Source of the DNA: Sarcocystis neurona
Lineage: Eukaryota; Apicomplexa; Conoidasida; Eucoccidiorida; Sarcocystidae
DNA: 64,000 nucleotides
Reading direction: 5' to 3'
Assembly: GCA_000727475.1 (NCBI GenBank)
Contig: KL647288.1
Span: 6,537,414-6,601,413 of the forward strand
The notes under the pieces are model-generated. The model had not been told where the DNA came from. It worked only from the letters and a program-made list of their open reading frames with translations, and did not search any database. Positions 35,801-48,591 of the stretch are shown one piece after another. Position numbers and translations under genes: made by a program. How positions within the stretch are numbered: the stretch's first letter is position 1; every line of letters starts with the position of its first letter.

Positions 35801-37449
35801 TAAAGGTACATCGGTGCCTGTACAAATTCATATGCGCGTATCTGCATGAAAGATTGAGTGTCTGCAGTGGGTTGTTCATGTCTCGATGTAGTTCTTTCTC
35901 GATTTACTCGTGTCCCTTTATATGTGTACACTTTTTTGGCCGAGCTCAGCGAGACGGTTTCACACACAATAATAATGAGCGATCGGAGTTGTCGTACATA
36001 GTAGTGTTATGCATTCTAATTCACTGCATGCCTGCGTGGAAACGGAGGCTACCTCGTAGACATGTGCAAAACAACAAGTGGGCCGCCGTTTTGTTTTCGT
36101 TAAGTACAGCAATATTTGGATGGGCTGCTACATACGTGCACACGTATGTGCGGGCGCAGGTGAACGCTCTACAGCAAAATGTAGACGTTACAAACTACCA
36201 GGTGTATGTACGTATGCACAAACGCGTGAACTATCTAAAGCAGAATGATCATATGCAAAGAGCGTGGCGTCTCAGGAGTGCGACACGGCAAACGACATAG
36301 ATGAAACGCAACTCTGCTTTGTCGCCTGGTGCAGGCGGCAGCTTCCAGGGAGCCTAGAATCCTGCTTGTCTGTTCCAAGCCCATCACATCTTCTTTTGAT
36401 AGATGACGAAGGAGATGCACGCGGTGCATTCTGTGACCAGTGAGTCTCTGGTGCAGTGTCATCCACTGCACAAAGTTATCCACTAGTATTCATATCTTCA
36501 AGTGCACTTGTGCAGACCAGGTACAGGTGTAGCCTCCCTTGCTGTACGCGTGTGTAGGGCGTTCCTCGTTTACATTCTTCATTCCACGATATTCACGTAA
36601 GAGAGCAGCCTCACCTATGCATACACCCGCGCCTGCGTATGCCGACACTGAGCGTTGGTTTTCACAAAATAGAGAGCAACGGCACGGGCGAGAGTGGAAC
36701 ACACGGTGCACTGGCAACACAAGCGGACAATCTTGTTCACAAGCAGGGCTTCTCAACGACCTCTGTCCGTGTCGTGTCATTTTCCCTTGGTCTTGAGAAG
36801 CAACGCCTTGACTGGTCATGACTCAGGCGAGCTGGTCTCACTTCCATCTGCCCTCTTGTTTTGGATCTCCACGTCCCCGTGCCTGGTCCAGTCCTACGTG
36901 TGTAAGTATATAAACGGAGATCTGAAGTTTCCCTCCCTCCGTAGCAACGCTATACGATCGCGCCTGTATCCACACGTATAATGGTGCGAGCCCTCCACTG
37001 ATCAAATGATACAGTAGCCGTATGATGGCGCCGGAACTAAACCTCCCTCGTGCCTCGCCTTCCGGTGGTTGTCAGCCAAGTCGACGGCGGCAGTAAATGA
37101 TACTTACTCTACTTCTGAATAGGATTCAACTGTTCGCTAGGTTGTGTGAATAACTGTGTACGTTTTCTGTCTGCACTGCGTTTCCTTGTGATGCAAATTG
37201 CACTCGTGCACGGGTGCGTCTTGTCTCTTTGCTTTACTGTCTCCTTAATACGGCGTCAGAGTTCAGACAGCAATAAAAACAGTGCTATCTGGGCAGCCCG
37301 TTTGTCGACCGCTCACCAGCAGCAGCGGCACCCGCTGCATACGGAGCGCTTACGTGGACACTTCACCATTCGAAAGATCATTATTTTCGACCAAGGAAGA
37401 GAGAAGCGCAGACGTAGGTCCACTCAAAGACGTGCAGGCCGTACAGTAG
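26801..37449 (+). CDS. Kinesin-2 family motor heavy chain (KIF3/KIF17-like), 17 exons
   Basis: Plus-end microtubule motor; kinesin-2 proteins drive intraflagellar transport. Exons: 26801-26901, 27323-27478, 27942-28012, 28547-28686, 29058-29102, 29419-29547, 29915-29973, 30084-30188, 30299-30452, 30950-31163, 31563-31762, 32399-32482, 32818-32956, 33795-34069, 34692-34774, 35519-35641 and 37260-37449 (TAG). The sum is 2268 nt, 755 aa, in phase throughout, close to the usual 700-750. Motifs: [12 protein letters not shown] at residues 31-42; P-loop GQTGTGKT 116-123; [14 protein letters not shown]; switch I region SSRSH 232-236; switch II DLAGSE 263-268; [12 protein letters not shown] 360-371, a kinesin-2 neck signature; then coiled coil to about residue 600, with [10 protein letters not shown] at its end as in KIF17/OSM-3. 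ATG 26801 gives a short basic leader. The last exon is supported by phase and stop only. Confidence 0.95.
27133..27186. repeat. 27-bp tandem duplication in kinesin intron 1
   Basis: The unit cctcttgctgcgttcttctg plus catctc(a/t) is present twice head-to-tail at 27133-27159 and 27160-27186, differing only at the last base. The unit is pyrimidine-rich and lies about 140 bp upstream of the exon 2 acceptor at 27321-27322. It could contribute to recognition of that splice site. Confidence 0.9.
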
Positions 37450-40400
37450 GGCCAGGCGAATTTTCAGAGATACCGTATTTGTAGCTCAAAGCGGCGTCTT
37501 AGCACAGTTTCAAAATGCAGATCCAGTCTGTGAATGGGAACCGAGCTCAGGCCCTTCGGGGTCCACCTACGTCGAACCTCCTACTTCGCGGTGCACCCCT
37601 TGATCCAACGCTTCTGTGCTGGCTTCCTTCGGATCGCAACATGGTGTGACTGCCGGTACTTCACAGAATATACTGACGACCGGAAGATCATTTCTCACGT
37701 CGATACAGCGTTTGCTACATGATTCTTTCTAGCAAGGAGAGTACTCTCTCATGAGCTCAGCTTTGAGCTGCAGAGGGATAAGCTGTTGTTAGGCAACAAA
37801 GGTAGCCAGTCCGTGGTGACTTTCTGCGTTCTCTCCTGCACGCTCTGCTTCACCGAGTGGGACAGGTGTGAGGTACACGGTTTCACATTGTAGCCGACGC
37901 TGGGGTTACACCTGTATGATCACGTGGGTGCGCAGTTGTAGCCCAGAGTTCCGACATTTTCGTGGTCACTCCTTAGTTCCGCGATGATGTCTCTGGTCAG
38001 TGAACAATGAAATCTACACCGCATACATATCGGCGGTCCTATTTTTCTGCAGGGGGAGGACTCCACGAGTAGTTGCAAATACAAAGGAAGACCTCTATCA
38101 GCGAAGCGGAAACTCTACGAGGAATCCACTGCTTCGTGCCTGTACCCAGGTGCGAGAGTCACAGGTTAAGGCGAAAGATTTTTTAAAGGCGTCCACCATA
38201 TAGAAATCAGCTACACGTCCACAGAGTCGTTACTAAATTGATGCTTGTGCCTGATGTTTAGCACCACACATAGGACGCATTCAAAAAGCAGTGAAACAAA
38301 CGGAGGACAGTCTGGATACGTGGACGTGCGGGAGGAAACCACGCAGCCCACACAGTTCGTGCATAAAGGGGAGAGGCAGCTATACAATTACAGCCAGTAC
38401 GCTAACAAAGAAGAAGCGCGCTTCATTACTTCGCCTGAAGTTAATTTTTTCCGTCGTCTGAAAGGGCGCGCGGAGACTAGAACAACAACGGGTGCACAGT
38501 CCCTCCTGCGTCTGTCCACCACCCATACACTCACGGGCTGTACGTGCATACATCTATGTGCACCTATACAAGAATAGGCGCAACTGGATGCAAGGAATTT
38601 CCACTGGCCTGTAATTGCACCCAGATGCTCACACCTAGACAGAAGGGGAGAAGAGAAAACCGAGCGAAGGCGCCGGGGTCGTATCAATGAATGCTGAACT
38701 AAGTAGCACAGTTCGGAAGGGAGTCAGGTAGTCGTTCATGTGAGTTATTTTGGAAAACCTGAAGAAGAGAGGTCGCGACGAGGTACTTCTGCCAGAAGGC
38801 CGTTGAACGGGGAAAATCACACGATACACATTTTCTTAACCGATGCGAAGATCCTAAACATGTCCTAGTCAAGCAGTATGCATTAGTAAGTGATATCCGC
38901 GATGACAATCGTGCATAGGTATTATCCTCGTAGGGCGTCACTTTGTGGTAAGTGAATCCGCATAATTGATTCGCGAGTACACCCATGTATTTTCTGCCCT
39001 TTTTTCCTAGCCAGTGACATCTCAGGGTTTGTAAGTGATCCCCACAACTAACTGCTTATTTCCCTCCGTGTGCGGTACTTACTAAAGCACGAAAACTTAT
39101 GCACTTGTAGAGCACAATAAGCTCCTCTCCCTTTACGTTGTCGACCCTTCCTGCACCACGATGTCAACTTGCGAAACAAAAGATTGTAAGTAATCTTGAC
39201 CCTACCGCAATAATCTAGTTCCGTTAGTCGCCCTTGGTGTGTCACTGTACAATATACAGATGTTCTCAAATGATGTGAATTAATGTTTTGAGTAGCCGGC
39301 CGTAATAATGTCGTACTCTATGGTACTCTCCCCTACCCCCTGTGCGTAGGTTCGCCATCGAGAAGCGTGAAACCTCTTTATGAGGCAGCAGACGCTGGCG
39401 AGAGTTTTCCACTCACGCGGGGTTTAGTGCTAGAGTAGGGCATGTGAACTTGCTGAAGTCCGAACTGTTCTGGTAGGACGCTCCGACTCTGTTGAAGATA
39501 TATTGATGTTGACAATTAGCGAGAGTGCAGGCGTATTCTCTCCTCGCAGCAAAGCTAACTGCTATGTTTCTCGGATTGTTCCCAAGAGTTGAGACTCCGT
39601 GAAAGATAGCAGTGTTTGTGTCCCCTCGTATAATCCTCTTTCAAACGAAGCCAGAACCCGACCTTTCTTCTTGGCCGTTGTGACGCGGAAGGTGCAAAGA
39701 TGCCTAATCGTCCGACGTATAACCATCGTAAGCAAGGACGAGGGTAACCGTGTTGATGTGGCCACTTCAAGCACTTCACCATACTCAACGTGCCCGTTTC
39801 CATCGTGGGATGTCTCTTCCCTCTGTACAGCTGTCTTCTCATGCGCTTCCCTGTCCTTCACAGCTGGTGGCGGTCACGCTTGAGTTTCCCTAGTTCTCCA
39901 TTGGCGGTTTTGTGATGTCGTCGTCCTCTTCAAGTCACAAACAAGCCAGCAGGTCCCTTTCTTGTTGTAGAGGCTCGCCTTGCAGCTTTAAGACGAGTGG
40001 AGCAGCATGGCAACAGAAAACCAGTAGTGCGTGAATTCGTGGCGAATGTGGTCACACTCTGTACAGGTATATTAATGTCCCTGGGCACTCGTGTGTGTTG
40101 TATGTAAACTCAAGTGGAACGGGCAAGATAAGTTTGTCAGATGTTAGCGGCTTGCGAAGACGGTAACAGCCGCCGGTTACAAGGTATGCACGTCAGGGTG
40201 TACAAAGGGAGGCGTATAAAGTACCTTGGGTCCACGAGTGACCCACTGTTCCGCGTAAGGGACTACGTGGTATCCATTTATTCGTAGTGTAGAATTCCTC
40301 ATCGCTGTTAGAAGTACTGTAATTCCATGATATGTTCACGTGTGCGCCTGCGTTCGTCGTGCGTGAAGAGTCCCGTTTCTGATTAACCCTCGTCGAGTAT

Positions 40401-41749
40401 CGAAAGACTACACCCCTCTACGTTTTGTAAACTTCCCTTGTCAGTCCATCCATAAACATCCGTCGTCCAGTTACGCATGTAAATTCCCACGAACAGGTGA
40501 ACACTCTCCGTCTCATCCAGTTCTGCGCGCTGAAGCCCTGTATTTGAACAGCGTGTTTGACAAACTGGAGGTCTTGTTTAAGCAAAACGTTTCCGATGGT
40601 GTCGACCTTCAAAGTTTTCTATGCCAACTGAAGAAAGAACGGGTTTACTAAAGAGAGGAACCACTAGAAACAAGAGATGTAGAAGTTTACGGGGGGCACG
40701 ACAGTACACGAATGTTAACTGAGAAGCGGCAGCATACACGAAGATTAGGCACCGACTGTTTGGCTTCGTGGTAGTCAGTCCCACATGGGTGACAGTTTCA
40801 TGAGTGAGAGGAAGCACAAGAAAGGACAAAGGCACAGACCAAGAAATCTCAGCAACGCAAAGGCAAAACTCATGGAATCACATCACCAGAAACACGCGCG
40901 TACGCGCATGGGGTTTCACCCGGATTGCAGCAAGAACAGAGATGAAAGAAATGTAGAAAATCGAAACTGTGTGAGTACACGTGCGACCCCAAAACCGCAC
41001 AAATACCGGTAGACAGCCACGCCGCCGATGCGCGCGCATGTTCTGTGCACAACCATGCCGCCGAACCGCGCGCGTGTGTCAACGAATACAAAGTATACGC
41101 TTGCGTAGATAAAACGTGATGGTACGGGTGCGCTGAGTGAATGTAAATATCGAAGTCCTGTGGAAAGTGCTACGTGGATGCGATGCTGAATGAAGCCACA
41201 CTAGTGAAAAATACGCCTTTTTTGACACTCCCACTTATCAAACTCGAGCTGCACTGTTTTCGTTCATCTTACATCACGTGCAAACTATATAGGGGAATCA
41301 ATCAGTTCTTCCGCTTGACGCCGAGTTTCAACACTGCGACTTCTCACCAAGATTTCTGCATCCGCTCAAAATGGCGGAACTCGACGGCATCACATGCAAC
41401 GTGACACGCACATGAATGTGCGCAGAGAAAAACGTGTGCACGCATACAAACAGATTCACACACATGTATATATATCCAGTATGCGTATGACTCTGCCGTA
41501 ATCGCCGTCCTTCGCAGACGATGCGAAGTACATCGTCTAGGCGTTCTCCTTCTGGAATAGAATTCCCACTTACAGGACATATCGTCCCGCTCCCCGGATA
41601 TTCCACGTCTCCAGAGAGCCGGCTGTCTTCTTTTCTTCCTACACTCTACTGCAACAGGGCATCCAGTCCCGTGTGCATCGTGATTCATGCCCTCCTTATT
41701 ACTTTTTGACGGAGAACCTTCTCCCAGATCCGTTGGAAATACTTACACT
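37450..41749. other. Convergent intergenic region between kinesin and SKP1
   Basis: The kinesin (+) and SKP1 (-) genes end towards each other across 4.3 kb. I see no microsatellite of note and no recognised gene. Two open frames deserve mention: + strand about 38264-38577 after a gtttag acceptor-like site, polar and Tyr/Gln/Glu-rich (RQLYNYSQYANKEEARFI); and - strand 39861-39562, open for about 100 codons and basic at its centre (VIRRTIRHLCTFRV), without an ATG start. Both could be exons of a further gene or chance. Confidence 0.35.
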
Positions 41750-44081
41750 TCAGGCGTCCTCACACCACTTGTTCTCCTCCCTTACCTGATTACCGCAGCG
41801 AAAAGTGAACGGATACACGGAGTAGCCTCAAATGGAAGCGGCAAACATTACTGGGCTCCTTACCAGCGAAGAACGTCGCCACGTGACGTCACACTTAAAA
41901 AGTGCGTGGCCACATGCGCGCTTCTGCTATTTACGTACATACAGCGGATAAGCTACATAGAGGCGTACAGGGGCGGGCACAAGCAGACAAACAGGCTTAA
42001 ATACGTATGGGCACTGCCACTCACAGATTCCTGCGCACCTGTCAATCCCCACCGACTTAATCTGGAGGCGTCATTTTTGACGTGCTCCCGAGATGATGCT
42101 CAACGTGAAGGAATGTGCTTCTTGCCGAACTGGAAATTTCCTCCCGCCACTTGCAGTTTCTTGTGCCTGGTGTCCAGTTGTGTAACAAGTTTTCCGGGCG
42201 TCAACACTATAGATACACTTCCAACCTGTCTTTCGCGTAGATACATATACACACGGACGCCTGCGCTGCGTGCGGTGAGATCTACGTCCTTTGTGGGAAG
42301 TCGGCAGGGTCACATGTGCTTAACTCCACACGAGAGCAATTCTACAAATCAGAAGACGCAGGACCTCCACACACAGAGAAACGCGTAGGTATACACTTGT
42401 GCATATGTGTGCACGCCGACGTCGTGAGAGTTTCGACTGCTTCATTATCATAACCGCAAAAAACAACTTTCAATTTTTACGTGGGATGTGGTGGATCACC
42501 AACACTGAACGTGTTCGTGCAGAAGCAAGCAGAACACTTCCTTCATGAGCATTTGCAACTGTTCGCACAAGTACCTCTACTGGTGAGTAAGACGGAGGGA
42601 GACGGTATCCGTTGATACCAGAAGTGTAACACGTCTGTTCTCCGTGAACTCCCTGTCTCTGGCACACAGACTTCTGCTGTTCAATAAAAGAGCTTCATCA
42701 ATTTCACTATCACAGCAACATACAAACGTCTTCAACCGCTCTCGCACATTCGCGCGGTACTCTATTTGCGCACCCACAAGCGTGTGAAGTACCTCCGTAC
42801 AAGACGCAGCGTCTGCACACACACGTGGATCCGTGGCTACTACCGCATGTAGGCAGAACAGCGACTTGCTTTTCGGCTGGCTCCTTCAAAAATGCACCTG
42901 GTCGCCCATCGCCCGCGTAGTTGCTTGGCCCCGCTTCTGCCCACACATCACCACTTCCAAACATCCACGCCTCCTCATAGATATCCACCTATACATCTGT
43001 GTCCACAAACGTATTCAAGTACAACGACAATGTCGTTATCCTATTCCAAGAGAGAAATAAAGAAAGAGGAACACTGAATCTTCAAAGGCCAGCATGTGCA
43101 GCTCATCACGCTTACGTGTTTTACACACACGTACACCTCTAGGCATACGCGTGAACATGACCGTACAAGGCAACACGAATGCGGCGCACCTGTGCCTCCT
43201 CCTCCGGACTGAAGTCGTTCACAATGTTGAAAATTCTCCTGATTTCTTCCGGTGTCTTGCCTTTAATCATCGTCGCTACTTTCGCGACGCTGAGATCCAG
43301 CAGCGGTTTCACATTGAGGTAATTGGCTGCAAGTATCAATGCGAACAAAACCTTCTGGTCTCCGTTCTCGTTGATGAACTGGTAGTCCCACTCGCTCACC
43401 ACCTGTGCGACGTTCAAAACCACAACTTCTTATATAGGAAGTCAGGGCGTTGAACAAACATCTACAAGAAACACTTGGACACGCACACACACGTAAATAT
43501 ATGCGCATATATGTGTGGGCGTTGGACGCGTACGTATGTAAATACATATGTAAAGTATGAGCGTCCTCGTCATTCTTGACAACATAGTAATCCGACTCGT
43601 GTCTACTTGTGTAAGTCGAATGTGTACACCAGGTTGTACAGAACACACGCGTACGTGTAGGTGTTCATGTATGCAGATGTTTGTGCATATATGCATGTAT
43701 ATATATATATATGTATATACATATATATATTATACAGGCATGCTTACGGGAGAAGGCCGTCTATCACGCTCTGCGTAAAATCTGTTCATACGTACGTAAA
43801 CCTCTCAATCCCATCAAATCCAACAGGTTTGTCTAAGAAAAGCTGCCTTTATCGCCACTTGTATTGATCTTACGCTTCTTCAATCAACGCTAGCGTCCAA
43901 GAAATCGAGAGGACGCACACGCATAGCTCTGTACGTGAGAATGTAGAAAATTCGTGTTTTCACTTGCGCTTTCTGAAGGCACCCGATCTGAATGCTACTG
44001 AGCTCCAAACAACTTTCTGCATGTCTTATGAACGACAACACAACTACGGGACACACAGACACGCGTACACGTTGTACACAT

Positions 44082-44120
<39 letters not shown>

Positions 44121-47100
44121 ACACAATGATACACCGATAGGCGCAGTATACGTGCAGAGCAAGAAATATAGTCATACATATATATGCATATGCAAACAGA
44201 TCTATATGCAGTAGTGTAGGCGCACAAAGAACCTAGAAGCGCCCCATGCAACGGATAGGTCACGTAACGTCCTCCTGAATAAACAGACGAGAACAAACGT
44301 CGTTCCACCTGTGAGGACACGTATATACACTTACAGACAGCTGTGCCTCCTCTGCAAAAAAGTCTTCGCCAGATGTGAAAAACGACGCTTTGCAATTTTA
44401 CCAAAGATGCAGCTGTACGGAGGTATGAAGGCTGACGAATACACGTATACACTCACACATACGCACCCATACGTACACACGTAGATACCTCCACTAGCAT
44501 GCCTAATACACACGCAACACAGCGACAGAGAGGAAGGAATATTTCAAAGATTGCTGCACAAGGCCGGAAATACAAGGATGGCTACACGGCCATTTTCCTC
44601 CAAAGGATGAAGCCTCTACATGTAACTACGCGTCTTTGCATGCATCTGTACATACGTGTACGTGAGTCACCTTCGCAAACCTCGAAAGCTTTGCAAGTCC
44701 GTTCAGCGGGTTTCCTGCCCACGTATATAAATACAGGCATAGATGTAGTGATACCTATGCGGGTGACTCACATTACGAATTCAAATGGACACACGCACGC
44801 ACGCCTACGTACACCGGTAAGGGCATCCACACACATTCTACGCAGTACAGACGAACCTCTGCAAGGTTGGAAGATTTGAGAGGCTTCGCAATTTCTTCAG
44901 GAGGGTTATTGTAGTGGTGTTCGCAGTACTCAATCACCTTCTTCAATATTGTTGCCTCTACGTTGGGCAGCGGGATACTCTCGGTGCACTCCGCGTCTGC
45001 GGCACACAGTTCCACGTGTTCAACGGGTTACACACACACACACACACACACGTACGTATACACGTAGGTGTCTACGCGTTCGCTGAGACCATTGGACGGA
45101 GCGAGCGCGGAAGAGACTCGAACGCAGAAACCGTCATGCACACGTATCTTTAAAGCTGTCTTATACAGTTGGTGTAGTGCCCCCTGTCTTTTTTCAACAA
45201 AAACGCACCTGGTGGAGCATCGTCACGGCATGAAAACTATATCTAGCGGCATAAGGGAAGGGCGAGAACCAGGGCTGGTGTACAGACAACACCCTCCGAG
45301 GATTTGCCTTGCTCTCTACCTCTCTGCTACTAGTGCTTTGTAGAATATTCTCCTTTCGTCTGCTGCGCAGGCTGTGCAAAACGTGCAGGGCACACACCAG
45401 TACGCGAAAGCGGAAAATGTGAACTTTTATCCTGTTCGCGGTAGGATTCAACAAGTCTTTTCTGCCAGTGGGACATCCAAGTTTACCCTGGAGACGCAGC
45501 GACGTCGTTGGCGAAGGCCATTTGTCAGTGTGCCATGCACAAAGGCAAGACAGAGACACAAAAAATTGGAAACAGAGATAAATGTGGATACGCTATACGT
45601 ACAAGCTGCTGCTATTCTGCTGTTCGGCGCATAAAAAGACGCCGCTAAGAAGAGAAATTCCGCTGCAAGCAAACGAAAAGTGTCGCTTCATCTTCTATGT
45701 ACACGCGAATCTCCCTGGTACGTAAGACATCCTCCTCGGACGCGCAGAGTCTCACTCAGTCTGCTGCACCCTTAAACCCCTTCTGGCCAACTGCCGCGTG
45801 TATCTTCCATATCTACAAAGATATACATGTACACACACATATATATAGAAATATATAACGAGACGTCAAAAATACCTCGGCGACGTCTAGACGTTGGCTG
45901 AACTCAGCAAGTTTTCACACAGTGCATGCAGCGGGGCTCTTCTCAGCTCCCTCCGTGATTCCTGCACCTCAGCGCACGCCTACGACTGCAGCTTCATGGC
46001 TATGCCGGGACAGCACGCGCGGCAGCAAGAGCAGCAGCACGGGACGCACAACAGAACCATCGCTGACTCACCAGGGACGGTTGACGTCTCCTACAGGTGA
46101 ACTTCATGCTTCAAATCCTGTTCTAATCCTGGCTCGTCTTCACTTCTCCATACTCTGCCGTCTTCTACAAACAGCACTACCACGAAGCGTAGGCTGCTCC
46201 GCCTGCAGCTCACCTCACGTGAAGGAAGCTGCTGGTAAAGTCAGATTCGCCCAGCATATCTCTCAGGTAGATCTGTCACGACTTCTCTCTTCTTTCTAAT
46301 GCACGCACCTGCACACCGGGCTGGTGAATTTCTGTTGCGGTGTTAAAAACATACATACAAAAATATGTGTAAATGCAGCCGGACAGACAGATGGATATAG
46401 AGATAAGAGATACAGAAACGTATGTATACAGATAACTGCACAGAAATGCAGAGACAAAAGGAGAGCCGCAGGAGCACACGCCCCCACGTGCGTATACAAC
46501 ACATATATATATATATATATACACACTATCTCTCTTCAATCTGCTCACCCTTGTGCCTGTTGCCACCCATTATACATAAATAATGTACATACACAGTAGC
46601 ATATACTGGGTGGCTGTATACGTCTTAAGGACAGAGACACGAACAAAGGAGAGACGTACAAGCGAGTGCACATAAACAGATGCGGATTAGTAGCAATTAT
46701 GACACAAATATATTTATCTAGATACATACAAATGTACGCGACTGTGAAAAAGATATAACCTTTCTGCACCGGCATGTGTACACACACGGGTCGTCTGTAT
46801 CTTTGGTCCCACGCGCAGACCGGATACCACTCGAACCGTCACTCTTCATACACGCGCATATATATGTAGACTGCGCAGTGCTACCATAAGGACCTCTTCT
46901 TCTATTCTCTCTCTGAGAATGTTGGCGCACTTCTCTGGCGGACTTCTCCGCAGCGTTTCGAAGTGTTTCTTGTGTTCGATGAGACATGTTGTTGTCCGCC
47001 TTAGCAGAACGTTCTTTTCTGCTGAGAAGTCAGTGTTTGTTTTTCTTATCTCAAGTTTCACTACATGCTCTTCTGCTGCCTTCGCTTCCCCTCTCTGCCT

Positions 47101-47544
47101 CTCCCACTTTCATCGCTCCGGGTTTCGCCTTCCTCTGCAAGTGTCCTTTTCCCTTTCAGTAGAGCCGAAGTCGCACACAAAAGTGTTTCCCTTGCATGTG
47201 TCCCTGCTCAGAGGTGCTTCGCAGCCAGCTGCTACCACTCGCCCGCTTCAGATTCACTTCTATCTCTGCGTGTTGCTCGCTGCCGTTATATGCAACGAGG
47301 TGCTCGCCCCTCGCCGTCTTGTTCCAGGTGTCATACTCCGCGGTTTCTTCCTGTCCAGATCTTCGCTGCTGCAATGAAGCAGCACCCCCGCAGCGCACAG
47401 ACGGAGCAGCAGTAGTAGTAGCTGCAGCTCACCTTCTTCAATCATCGTTTTGATCAGAGAACTCATGCTGGCGACTTCCTTGCGCACGTGGAACTCATCG
47501 CCCTCCATGGAGACGAGCGTCACCATATTATCCGCACGCGCCAT
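41750..47544 (-). CDS. SKP1: SKP1, SCF ubiquitin ligase adaptor, complete in four exons
   Basis: SKP1 bridges cullin-1 and F-box proteins in SCF E3 ubiquitin ligases. Exons in transcript order: 47544-47433 (ATG), 44996-44857, 43402-43190 and 41785-41750 (TGA). Together 501 nt, 166 aa, near the usual 160-170, with all phases matching. Motifs: N-terminal BTB/POZ start [96 protein letters not shown]; and the C terminus [11 protein letters not shown] from a 36-nt last exon. The C-terminal helices bind F-boxes. Pro150 in DFSPEEE is the position hydroxylated and glycosylated in Dictyostelium and Toxoplasma Skp1 (family knowledge). A second in-frame ATG at residue 7 could also be the start. Introns are 2.4, 1.5 and 1.4 kb. 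Confidence 0.96.
44080..44118. repeat. Pure (TA)n microsatellite in SKP1 intron 2
   Basis: An uninterrupted TA run of roughly 34 bp inside the 43403-44856 intron of SKP1. Similar shorter TA runs occur in the same introns at about 43696-43735 and 46500-46522. Confidence 0.85.
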
Positions 47545-48425
47545 CTTCGCCTTGCTCCGCACAGTAGGACGGTCGTAGACGGAGTCACCACGCGGCAACG
47601 AAGACGCAGGACGGCAACAAAGAGAGGGCCGCACAGAAAGGACGGGGGGTGAATGAGACGGAAGAAGGGGAAACGGGAAAAAAACGAGCAGCGACCGCGG
47701 AAAGGAAGCGCCTGAAGATTGGCTCTCTCTCTCTCAGCTGGGAAATACCTAGCCACCCACACACGTAGGCCTACGTACGGATACGTGTTCCACAGTGACG
47801 TGTTTTTACACAACAACAAAATAAGGAGTCCTCGCTCGTACTCCTACCGCTACTACTACTCACGGGTGTACGTACACAGGCAAAGGTAGATGTGTCGCTG
47901 CTCTCTCTGTGCCACACACTTCCGACGGAAGAAAAAATTGCAGTTCCTCACCAGTCGCTAGCGCTGCGTGGCGCCGTGCTGACATTTCAGCTTCGGCGGA
48001 AATTCGTGGGGTCACGTACGACCAAATGTGAGTCGAGCGTGTGGTTTATTGTGACCGCCCTCAGTGCCGCGTTCCTTCCGCCTAGCCAGGCAGACATATA
48101 TGTACGTACGTGTGCCGTGTAGACGTTTGCAATTCACACGCATTGAGTAGTGTAAAGGAAGCGTCTTTACACGGAGGTATGTACACACATAAAGAAGAAA
48201 GAGGTAGCGCACACCCAACAGGCTGGAGGCCGTCGGAGGGATCTCCTCGCGCGGTAAGTGGCACAGGCGGTCGTGGAAGTGTAGGCGACGGTTCCGTGTA
48301 AGCATGGACCGTTCACCATGGAGAGCGTCCGCTTTGCTGCTCTCAAAAACGAAACGCTAGTCCTCTTGACATAGACAACGTATCGCATACGTATTCGCCA
48401 AGGTGTATGTACATACATATGTGAA

Positions 48426-48591
48426 TGTTTACACCTCTCTCTTTATTTACATGTATATATCCGTGTGTATCTTTGTATGCGGTGCATGACATAAAGGTGT
48501 GCGCCTACGAATGTATACGTATTCGTATGTATATGTTTACACCTCTCTCTCAGTTTATATGTATACATCCATGTGTATCTTTGTATGCAGT
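48426..48591. repeat. 58-bp direct repeat pair
   Basis: The phrase beginning gtttacacctctctct and ending tgtgtatctttgtatgcggtg (second copy cagtg) occurs at about 48426-48483 and 48534-48591, with roughly 7 mismatches and about 50 bp between the copies. The second copy ends in a usable 3' splice site (ttgtatgcag), followed by an open + strand segment (RYAQGAERIVSKNTQKSA) of unknown meaning. Confidence 0.8.

Noticed and set aside
42577..42822. Minus-strand ORF ([16 protein letters not shown]) as SKP1 terminal exon
   Set aside because: Does not match the SKP1 C terminus; the true last exon with [11 protein letters not shown] was found at 41750-41785.
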